From Carpediemonas membranifera (Eukaryota; Fornicata), in contig JAHDYR010000004.1 of NCBI GenBank assembly GCA_019828565.1, positions 310,001 through 374,000 on the forward strand: DNA of 64,000 nucleotides. The letters run 5' to 3'. Shown piece by piece: positions 47,234 through 54,702 of this stretch (positions are counted from its first letter, which is position 1; each line of letters starts with the position of its first letter). The notes beneath the pieces were generated by a model, which did no database searches, had not been told where the DNA came from, and saw nothing but the letters and a program-made list of their open reading frames with translations. A program made the position numbers and the translations under genes.

Positions 47234-50061
47234 GCTCGCCCACCCAAGCGCCGTCGCGCCGGGTTCGCGGAGGGCTTGATCAGCCGCCTGAAGGCAATCG
47301 CCGACGCCGAAGGCACGGACGCCAAACTTGCTGCCGCCGCGAGACTGTGCTCGTACGCGCAGACCTTGTACGCACCCCCCGAAGGTCTCGGCTCGCAGGC
47401 CGAGAGCCAACCGCACAAGGCGCGCGTGGAACTTGGCCATACGTGGCTTCATCTCCAAGGCAGTGACAACGATCACGGGGTCGGAGACGACCCTCACGCC
47501 TGACGAGATCAATCAGTCTCTGAAGGAGAAGCTGTCTTCTCCGACAGGGCTTGTGCCGAACATCTCCCTCCCCCGACGTGCCGGCGAACCCGCTCAGTGC
47601 CATCACGGTCTCGCGCAAGCAGATCAAGGCCGCACTCATGAGCCTTTCGCCGGAATCCGCCCCTGGACCGTCGGGCCTGTCAGCGCTACACCTGCGCATT
47701 GCCGCGAGCGTGAGGCGTGGAGACCTCGTAGCCGCCTTGGAGCCTGTCTTGCAGGACATCCTGGACGGTGAGGAGTACACGTCGATCTTCGCACACGCGA
47801 TCCTGGTGCCGGTGCCGAAGGATTGCGGTGGGGTCCGCCCTGTCGCAATAGGCGAGGTGCTGCGCCGGCTGGCGGCTAAGGTCGCCGCAACAGTCGTCTT
47901 CCCAAGGCTTGTCGTCGAGGATGAGTTGATGGGGGACCAATTCGGGCTTGGCGAATCAGCCGGCCTGGAGCGGCTGGCGACGGCCACGCTGAACGAGTAC
48001 ATGAACGGGAGCACCATCGTGACGTTGGACATGTCCAACGCGTATGGCACGATGTCCCGAGATTATCTCGTGAAGGTGGTCGAGGCATATATTCCCGTAC
48101 TCGGCCCCTACCTCCGCCGAATGTACGCCAGCGGCTTGCTGCTGACGACGACTGGCGAGGTGTGGGCCTCGGAGGAGGGCATCCACCAGGGTGATGCTCT
48201 CTCCCCACTCCTCTTCTCGCTGGGCATGTTCCCTCTGCTGACGCAGTTGCGCGGGGAATTCCCGGACTTCACTGTTCGCGGATACCAGGATGACGTTTCG
48301 GCGTCCATCCCGAGCCCCCTGCAAGACTACGAGACGGGCCGGAAGGCGAATTCATTCGTCTCTCGGTCGGAGCAGCTCTTTGCGAGTGTTGGGATGCCGT
48401 TGAACCGGTCCAAGTGTGCGGTCGCTCATCGCGAGTCGCGGGACGACAACAACGCTTCGGACCAGGTGACGCGGGCGCAGTCTTTCAAGCTGGTGGGTAT
48501 CCCCATCTCCGTCTCCTCAGCCTTCCACGTTGAGTGCTGTACCAAGATCCTGAAGAAGGTGAAGGCCGTGCTCGACGCCGCCAAGGAGTTCTGCCGGGAG
48601 ATCGGGTCGAAGGCCACGGCGGTGGCTCTGACGATTGTCAGGGTGTCTGCGCTCACCATCCCCATACATTTCTACCGCAACGTTCTCCCCACGATCAAGT
48701 CTACCACAGGCCAGGGCAATTTGCTGGGCAAGACGGCCGTCTTTGAACGGCAGTGTATTGCCCCAGCCGTCTTGGACATCCTGCAAGACAAGATCACCGA
48801 TGCGGAAGAGATGAAGAAGTTCTGCCGGCGGCTAGGGCTGCCGGTGCATGCGGGCGGTCTCGGCTTGCCGATGCCGCTCGATGTCTGGGCTCCCGCCTAC
48901 CTGGGGGCCTCCCGGCATCTGCTGGAGTTTGGCCTCAGCCGGCCCGACCTGGATAAGGTCCTCGCGCTGGGCGCCAACGTGAAGGATTGGCCCAAGGATG
49001 AGGCAGCGCTGAAGGCGGTCGGCAAGGACAAGCCGCAGCACGAGTTGGTGTGCCTGTTGAAGGAACATAATTTCAACACCAACCCTGCGGTGAAGGACAG
49101 CGTCGTCGCGCCCAACATCATCAGCGCTATGCTCAAGTCCGACCCAGTCTCTGTCACGAGGCAGTCGAACCGCCACGAGGTCGACCGGGCCATGATCGCC
49201 GACCACCTGGGCCGGCCCGCCTTTAGCGACGCGGCTGGAGTGTGCCCGATCTGCTCTGAGAAGCACAGTCGTACTGTGGCTATGAAGGGCTGGTCGCACG
49301 CGGTGGTGTGCCCGTGCCTACGCGGTGACGCAAAGGTGCAGCGGCATGACGCCATCCGGGACGAAGTGATCAGGACCCTCAAGGAGGAGGGCGTGGCAGC
49401 CAGGCCTGAGAGGTGGCTGACGCCGAAGTCTGCAGAGGCGAAGCATCCTTTGCGGCCGTACAGAGTGCGCATGGACGTCGAAGTCAGGCCCGACGAGGGC
49501 GGTGTGAAACCCGTCATTGACATCGTCTGCTCGGACTACGTCTCCGACGCGCGGGCTGATAAGGTGAAGCAGTATCAGCACTTCAACGTTGATATGGTGC
49601 CTGCTGTTGTCAGTTCGAGCGGCCGTTGCGCGCCCTGGAAGGCTGGCGGTGTGCCCTGGCCAGAGAGGCTGGTCGAGATGAAGCTGCTGGACAACGCGGC
49701 CAAGGATCGTCTCGTGGACCGGGTTTTCGTTGCCAATTGGAAGTGGCAGTGCAGAGCCATCGTGGATTGGCTGACACAAGCCCAAGCTGCTCGCGAACGC
49801 GCGGCTGCTGCTGGGCAGGACATTGTGAGTGAGTAAGAACGGGAATGCCACAACATTTCGCTGTTTTGATCTCACTTTGGTTACTTTCGTTGTCTTTTGC
49901 GGAGAAGTAGCTCCTTTCAAGGAGTTTTGGTACGTTTTGTGCGAGTGGATGCGTGAAATTGCGCAAAATCGAGCCTTGGTGCTCAGATGCGCGCTGCTGC
50001 TGAAAGTGAACGCAAACCGTGTTCCTTTACGCCGTTTAACGCAGTAAGCCGCGAGAGCGCC
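46535..50061 (+). mobile_element. LINE copy 2, split from its last 23 bases by TYR-B
   Basis: Same content as LINE copy 1. Its tail stops at ...GAGAGCGCC (50061) and the missing terminal segment ATCGACG...GTCAA lies at 53763-53785 beyond TYR-B. ORF1 is intact; ORF2 is interrupted by two single-C insertions near 47381 and 47575. Confidence 0.88.
47234..49836 (+). pseudogene. ORF2 of LINE copy 2, frameshifted
   Basis: Same protein as ORF2 of copy 1, but extra C's in the runs near 47381 and 47575 move the start into other frames; from 47551 to the stop at 49836 (761 residues) RT, zinc motif and endonuclease are open and match copy 1. The lesions are homopolymer-length changes, so sequencing error is possible. 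Confidence 0.8.
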
Positions 50062-50142
50062 TCCTGTCACAGGACCATCACTGGCACCTGCGCGCGCCGA
50101 TCAATGTGCACTTTAGGTCACACTTCGAAACGCATCGGCAGG
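50062..50142 (+). repeat. TYR-B repeat A1
   Basis: 81 bp, identical to A2 at 53524-53604. Ends immediately before the gag ATG and contains GCACTTTA 35 bases upstream of it. Confidence 0.93.
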
Positions 50143-50625
50143 ATGTCTGATAACGAAGACCTGCCGCCGCAAGACAGTCCCGATGAGCTTAACAAGCGTA
50201 TCGAGAAGCTGGAGCGCTTGGTTAAGATACAATCGGAAGCAATTTTGGAGCAGCAAGCAGAAGCAGCTCGCCGTCCACTGTTCCTGGAGATGCCAAAGAG
50301 GTTCGGCCTCGAAGATGAGGCCAGATTCGTATACAAGACCATGAATAGGATCGAGAACGGCGCAAAGATGAAGGAGATCGGGAACATTCTCTTTGCAAGA
50401 ATCCAGTACCTTCTAATCAAGGACGTGTACACTGACGCTACTGCAGAGCGGTTCGAGAACTATTGCAAGGCGAAGGGCGTGCCTGATCGCGACGAGGTCC
50501 TGGAACTGGCGGCCCGCGCCAAGTCTAAGGGCGATAAGCGCGACGCTAATTTTCGCCGCGGTGGCCGCGCTCAGGACCGAGGTCGCACTCAGACAGGATC
50601 CTCCGGCAAGAGAGCCCACACCTAA
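50143..50625 (+). CDS. Gag-like protein of TYR-B
   Basis: 160 residues from ATG 50143, the first bases after repeat A1. Helical N-terminus (LNKRIEKLERLVKIQSEAILEQQ), then a domain with LEMPKRFGLEDEARFVYKTM shared with TYR-A, and a basic Gly/Arg-rich tail (RRGGRAQDRGRTQ) that could bind RNA. Confidence 0.75.
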   Translation: MSDNEDLPPQDSPDELNKRIEKLERLVKIQSEAILEQQAEAARRPLFLEMPKRFGLEDEARFVYKTMNRIENGAKMKEIGNILFARIQYLLIKDVYTDATAERFENYCKAKGVPDRDEVLELAARAKSKGDKRDANFRRGGRAQDRGRTQTGSSGKRAHT

Positions 50626-50639
50626 CCCTCTTTCCATGC

Positions 50640-52436
50640 ATGAACGCGGCGTGGAGGGAGTGGCAGAGGTTGGGAGCATCACAACGGGTGATCAACTGGT
50701 TACGATACGGGGTCGAGATCCGTCTGAGAAGTCAACCACCAGCACCAAGGCAACAGCCGACAGTCGACCCATTCATTGTCCAGCAGATTCCTTCCTTGAT
50801 AGAGACAGGCGTCATAGAGCAAGTGAATCCCTCTTCCCTGCGACACACCGCCTCGCTGTTTACTGTGCCGAAGGGCGAGTCGAAGAGGATCATTCACAAC
50901 CTCACGATACTGAACGACTGCTCGGCAGAGCGCTCATCCTTCCGGCTCTACGGTCTGCGCAGAGCTCTCTCCCTTCTCCAGAGGGGCGACTGGATGGTCA
51001 AGTTCGACCTCAAGTCCGGGTACCATCAAGTACCAGTACGGAAGGAGGACCGCAAGCTGCTAGGAGTCTATCTTCCAGACGGACGAGCGTTTCAGTACAG
51101 AGTGCTAGGCTTCGGCTGGCGCGCATCGCCGTTCGTGTTTCAGACGATCACCAACCAACTCGCCAAGATACTAGCCCTTCGGACGGGTCTTACCATCGTT
51201 GTCTACCTCGACGACTTCCTCTTATTTCACCGCGACCGAGAAATCCTGAGGAGGGCGGTGCCGCGCATCAGGCGGACTCTAGCCGACCTCTGTGTCCTCA
51301 CCTCAGAGGAGAAGTCAGAATGGGCACCGACTCAGTCATTGGTCTATCTGGGGCTCGTGATAGACTCCGCGAGTTTTACAATACGCCTCCCGGCGGACAA
51401 GGCCAAACGTTACTCCTCTCACATTCATCAGGCTCTGGCAGGCAAGACCATCGATCAGGAGACTTGGGCCAAGATCCTCGGGAGACTGACTTACTTCGCT
51501 ACAACCGCCCACGGGGCTTTCCTCCGGCTGAGACACCTTCAACAGGACCCACTCTCCAAGGAGCTACTGCAAGAGTGGCTGCTACTGCTAAGAGAGCGCC
51601 CAGTCCGAGACATCAGAGAACTTCAGTCGCTTTGGGGCGCTCACCCCTCCTTAGACCTCGTCGTATCGACAGACGCATCTGGAGTCAAGTGGGGAGCAGC
51701 CGTGCACGGCGAGTATGGGACCTCAGCCTCGGGCACGTTCACTCCAGAACTAAGAGCAGAATCTATCAACGTGAAGGAGCTCGCGGGAATCCTACAGGGC
51801 ATCCGTCTGATCGGCAGACAGAGTTCCCAACGCGAGCTATCGATCTTCTCAGACAACACATCAGCTCTGGCCTGGCTCAACAAGGCGGGGTCTACGAAGG
51901 CTCCACCTCAGGCCCTGCACATTCTAGCCCAGATCCAGAAGGAGGCGGAGGACCGGAACCTGACACTCCGTGGACTACACACTCCGGGCATCATCAACCT
52001 GGCAGCAGATCGGCTGTCCAGAGGCTTCTCACGACTCCCTTCCTCTCTGGAGTCCAGCATGGAATCTGTCCTCGCGGAGTGGGGTCCAGTCCAGACAGTC
52101 TCAGCGGACGTAGACGTAAGGCTTGGATGTCGCGTCCTCTGGGCCCCCAATTCGTCTATGGCAGCCATAGTCCAGAAGATAGCGACAGCGAGAGTTCAGA
52201 CTCAGACTGGACACCCGAGGTCTTGGACCTCAGCAGTCTTTCTCCTCTACCCAGAGGTTCAAGCGCCGGAGATGAGACTCCTCAAGAGTTGGACGTCCTG
52301 GAAACTCCGTCTCTCCGTCCCGGCTTCGAGCTCAGATCTGGCCCACCTACTTCACCTACAGGACAGAGGACGCCTACGGTTCAATGTGATGGCGTTCAGG
52401 ACGTTTTCCACAGAGTCCTCAGGTCGGACAGAGTGA
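50640..52436 (+). CDS. Pol (RT and RNase H) of TYR-B
   Basis: 598 residues from ATG 50640, 14 bases after the Gag stop and in the -1 frame to it. DIRS/Ngaro opening WREWQRLGASQRVINWL, RT motifs SLFTVPKGESKRIIHNL, VKFDLKSGYHQV, LGFGWRASPFVFQ, catalytic YLDD near 51202. RNase H: STDASGVKWGAAV, INVKELAGI, FSDNTSALAWLN, HTPGIINLAADRLSRG. Intact, and therefore the reference for the disrupted TYR-A Pol. Confidence 0.9.
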   Translation: MNAAWREWQRLGASQRVINWLRYGVEIRLRSQPPAPRQQPTVDPFIVQQIPSLIETGVIEQVNPSSLRHTASLFTVPKGESKRIIHNLTILNDCSAERSSFRLYGLRRALSLLQRGDWMVKFDLKSGYHQVPVRKEDRKLLGVYLPDGRAFQYRVLGFGWRASPFVFQTITNQLAKILALRTGLTIVVYLDDFLLFHRDREILRRAVPRIRRTLADLCVLTSEEKSEWAPTQSLVYLGLVIDSASFTIRLPADKAKRYSSHIHQALAGKTIDQETWAKILGRLTYFATTAHGAFLRLRHLQQDPLSKELLQEWLLLLRERPVRDIRELQSLWGAHPSLDLVVSTDASGVKWGAAVHGEYGTSASGTFTPELRAESINVKELAGILQGIRLIGRQSSQRELSIFSDNTSALAWLNKAGSTKAPPQALHILAQIQKEAEDRNLTLRGLHTPGIINLAADRLSRGFSRLPSSLESSMESVLAEWGPVQTVSADVDVRLGCRVLWAPNSSMAAIVQKIATARVQTQTGHPRSWTSAVFLLYPEVQAPEMRLLKSWTSWKLRLSVPASSSDLAHLLHLQDRGRLRFNVMAFRTFSTESSGRTE

Positions 52437-53311
52437 TTCACCTTAATCACGCGTCTGCTCGGACGGTGGCCGGCTGGGTGGCCAGGTTCGAAGGCTCTCG
52501 CGATCGCAGCCTGTCGGATCGAGACCAGCTTGTAGCCTTCCTCAAGGACGAAGGCTCCTTCTGCGGGCCATCGAACGTGGCGAGGAAGGGCTACTGGATT
52601 GTTCAGCTACAGGAGTTCCTCAAAGACTGGCATCCGCCCGCCAACTCCAAGTACATCGTTAAGCAGGCGGCTAAGGGCGCCAGCACGGCGGGAACTACCG
52701 GCGGCTCGCGCGCCATCACCAAGGCTGAGATGATCGAGGCACTGGGGCGCCGGAGTGACGACTTTGAGTCATATCAGGCATGTCTCTTTGGGGCAGTCGC
52801 CTATCTGACGGTGTCCAGAGGCATCGAGATACTCTCCCTATGCCCGGCCGACCTGGAGCTACTCAAGAACGGCGACATTCTCCTACACATTCAGCGGACC
52901 AAGACCATCCTAACGGGAGTTAAGAAGCGCGTACCATACGTATGGCTATCAGCCGCCTTCAACCCGGCCTTGGCACTTAGACGCTGGGTCGAGGGCACAC
53001 ACTACCTGGCTGATGACACCCCCATCTGGCGAGTCATAGTCAACGGGCGCCTGAGCAGAGACAAACCGCTCACAGCCGCACACCTCCGACGAGTCGTGAA
53101 GGCGTTGCTCGGTCCACGGACGGGTCTCCACAGCTTCCGTAAGGGGGCAGCGTCGGAGATGGCTCTATCAGGAGTCCCGCTGGAGGTGATCCTCTCAATG
53201 GGCACATGGAAGGACGTCACCTCCCTCCGCAGCTATGTCGCTGACGCCATCAGAACAAACGAGGACCTCACCAGGAGGATGAACCTCAGCCTTCTCGGGC
53301 CCCACTTTTAA
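52127..53311 (+). CDS. Tyrosine recombinase of TYR-B
   Basis: 394 residues from ATG 52127; the first ~103 codons overlap Pol in the -1 frame and include DSDWTPEVLDLSSL and VQDVFHRVL, both conserved in TYR-A. N-terminal helical domain (RTVAGWVARFEG ... KGYWIVQLQEFLKDW) and catalytic domain with VSRGIEIL, HSFRKGAASEMALSG, ILSMGTW and LRSYVADA. The frame is open much further upstream without evident protein signal. Confidence 0.88.
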   Translation: MSRPLGPQFVYGSHSPEDSDSESSDSDWTPEVLDLSSLSPLPRGSSAGDETPQELDVLETPSLRPGFELRSGPPTSPTGQRTPTVQCDGVQDVFHRVLRSDRVIHLNHASARTVAGWVARFEGSRDRSLSDRDQLVAFLKDEGSFCGPSNVARKGYWIVQLQEFLKDWHPPANSKYIVKQAAKGASTAGTTGGSRAITKAEMIEALGRRSDDFESYQACLFGAVAYLTVSRGIEILSLCPADLELLKNGDILLHIQRTKTILTGVKKRVPYVWLSAAFNPALALRRWVEGTHYLADDTPIWRVIVNGRLSRDKPLTAAHLRRVVKALLGPRTGLHSFRKGAASEMALSGVPLEVILSMGTWKDVTSLRSYVADAIRTNEDLTRRMNLSLLGPHF

Positions 53312-53466
53312 CCACCCCCTCCATTAAACATCCGCGTTCGAGGGGAACGGCCGAGGCGAGACGGACTCGCCGGCCTGGATTCATCATTAATTCTTAACTC
53401 TGGTCGAGGCGAGATAGACTCGCCGGCCCAAAGCTTTAGTCCCACAGGGACGTCTTGCGGGATTGT

Positions 53467-53523
53467 CCCATTTTGGTTGGATTTAAGAGGAGGGCTCTCT
53501 GTTATAGAGCCACACTTTGTGGA
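53467..53523 (+). repeat. TYR-B repeat B1
   Basis: 57 bp identical to B2 at 53706-53762; directly followed by A2. Confidence 0.92.
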
Positions 53524-53604
53524 TCCTGTCACAGGACCATCACTGGCACCTGCGCGCGCCGATCAATGTGCACTTTAGGTCACACTTCGAAACGCATCGG
53601 CAGG
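53524..53604 (+). repeat. TYR-B repeat A2
   Basis: 81 bp identical to A1. The B1-A2 junction would be the circle junction used in replication of split-repeat elements. Confidence 0.92.
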
Positions 53605-53705
53605 TGTCGGAGCCGTTAGGACCTGACCGGACCGCGAGACGAGGATTTACCCGGGTCTGTCATAAGAGCTCGGGGAAGCCACCCGAAGTAAATACTCGCC
53701 CCCCC

Positions 53706-53762
53706 CCCATTTTGGTTGGATTTAAGAGGAGGGCTCTCTGTTATAGAGCCACACTTTGTGGA
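53706..53762 (+). repeat. TYR-B repeat B2
   Basis: 57 bp identical to B1; marks the right end of the element, after which the LINE terminal segment resumes at 53763. Confidence 0.92.
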
Positions 53763-53785
53763 ATCGACGACCGAGTCGGAGTCAA

Positions 53786-53822
53786 CGACCGCAAAGAGTG
53801 ATATAAAATTCGAGCGATGCAG
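53786..53822. repeat. tRNA-Arg-derived junction segment, copy T3 (native context)
   Basis: 37 bases covering the tRNA-Arg 3' trailer, including the AATTTTAT terminator region on the minus strand, and the last 12 nt of the tRNA. T1 and T2 are copies of it at LINE 5' ends. Confidence 0.85.
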
Positions 53823-53884
53823 GACTCGAACCTGCAACCACCTGATCCGTAGTCAGGTACTCTATCCAATTGAGCCAACCGCCC
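53811..53884 (-). tRNA. tRNA-Arg (anticodon ACG)
   Basis: 74 nt on the minus strand. Acceptor GGGCGGT pairs with ATCGCTC (two G-U pairs), D-arm GCTC/GAGT, anticodon arm CCTGA-CTACGGA-TCAGG with ACG at 34-36, variable TGGTT, T-arm GCAGG-TTCGAGT-CCTGC, discriminator G. No intron. A T-rich run follows its 3' end. ACG would be read as ICG after adenosine deamination. Confidence 0.95.
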
Positions 53885-53890
53885 GGCATA

Positions 53891-54111
53891 TCATCGATAT
53901 GTAAGCTATCACGCCTCGGGCGTGGCTCACGCCCTGACACTGCTGGGTCAGGGTGTGTCAGAACAGGATTCCGGAGACACGAGAAAGATGGACAAAATAT
54001 TTAGAAAATCTCGAAAGATATGATTGTGGATACGGTCTTGATCCGTCCCGATCGCGAGCAGATCGTATCCCTCCAGCAGAAACCGTGAGGATGGCCGAAG
54101 GCGACGCGGAT
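53891..54111 (+). repeat. TYR-C repeat A1
   Basis: About 221 bp matching 58007-58225. Unlike TYR-B the gag start (ATG 54091) lies inside the repeat, so A2 carries a second copy of the first Gag codons. Confidence 0.88.
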
Positions 54112-54630
54112 AACGCTGATCCGCCGCCTGTCACCATGGAGAGCCTTGCTGAGCTCATACAACAGCAGCAGAACGTCATTACGGCACTCCGTTCGGAGGT
54201 TTCATCGGTTAAGGACAGTACACGGGACCCGAGACGCCCGTCTCGGATAGGAGCCGTTGCTAAGGAGTACGACCACCTCCGCGAGACACTTGCCGACATC
54301 AGAGGTATCCTCAACAACCCGGAGATGACGCGCGTCAACCAGATCGAAGCCGCGATCGAGGCGGTCTTCGAGCGCAGACTCGAGTTCCTACGGCTATATG
54401 ACAGCCACTCCGACACCGCTGCGCGCTACTTCATGGCTATTTCGAGAGAAGAACGAGACGCGCAACGCTTCGTAGTGCTGGCCGCCAAGGCGGCCAAGGC
54501 CACCCCACCGCCTCCTCGACCCAAGCGGTTCCAGAGAGGCTTCGGCGGCTTCAGCCGCAACTCTCCCCGCTTCAACAACAACAACCGTCGTGCCCCGGCA
54601 ACCGACCTCGGACCGGGGCGGGCCCAGTAG
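54091..54630 (+). CDS. Gag-like protein of TYR-C
   Basis: 179 residues from ATG 54091. Coiled-coil N-terminus (MESLAELIQQQQNVITALRSEVSSV), helical middle (NQIEAAIEAVFERRLEFLRLYDSHSDTAARYFMAI) and a Pro, then Phe/Gly/Arg/Asn-rich tail (FQRGFGGFSRNSPRF) suited to RNA binding. No zinc knuckle. An upstream start in the same frame is possible. Confidence 0.7.
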   Translation: MAEGDADNADPPPVTMESLAELIQQQQNVITALRSEVSSVKDSTRDPRRPSRIGAVAKEYDHLRETLADIRGILNNPEMTRVNQIEAAIEAVFERRLEFLRLYDSHSDTAARYFMAISREERDAQRFVVLAAKAAKATPPPPRPKRFQRGFGGFSRNSPRFNNNNRRAPATDLGPGRAQ

Positions 54631-54702
54631 AGGCCAGAGAAGGGTTAAGCCTGAACCCGATGACTATAAAAGGCTCGATATACTTCGAAGAGTTTTATTG
54701 CA

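Larger units (their letters stand above)
50062..53762 (+). mobile_element. Tyrosine-recombinase retrotransposon TYR-B with split direct repeats
   Basis: 3701 bp. Repeat A1 (50062-50142), gag, pol, recombinase, then B1 (53467-53523), A2 (53524-53604), spacer and B2 (53706-53762). A1 equals A2 (81 bp) and B1 equals B2 (57 bp), the split-repeat design of Ngaro/PAT elements. It sits in the LINE tail between GAGCGCC and ATCGACG; the uninterrupted sequence GAGCGCCATCGACG is present in LINE copies 0 and 1, and no base is duplicated. Two GGCGAG/CTCGCC hairpins lie at 53355-53371 and 53408-53424. Confidence 0.95.

Noticed and set aside
34868-53785. The tRNA-derived segment as simply the LINE 5' UTR
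   Set aside because: Its last 12 bases complete the acceptor and T stems of an intact tRNA-Arg at 53811-53884, so it is native tRNA sequence there; a LINE that captured it remains a minor alternative.
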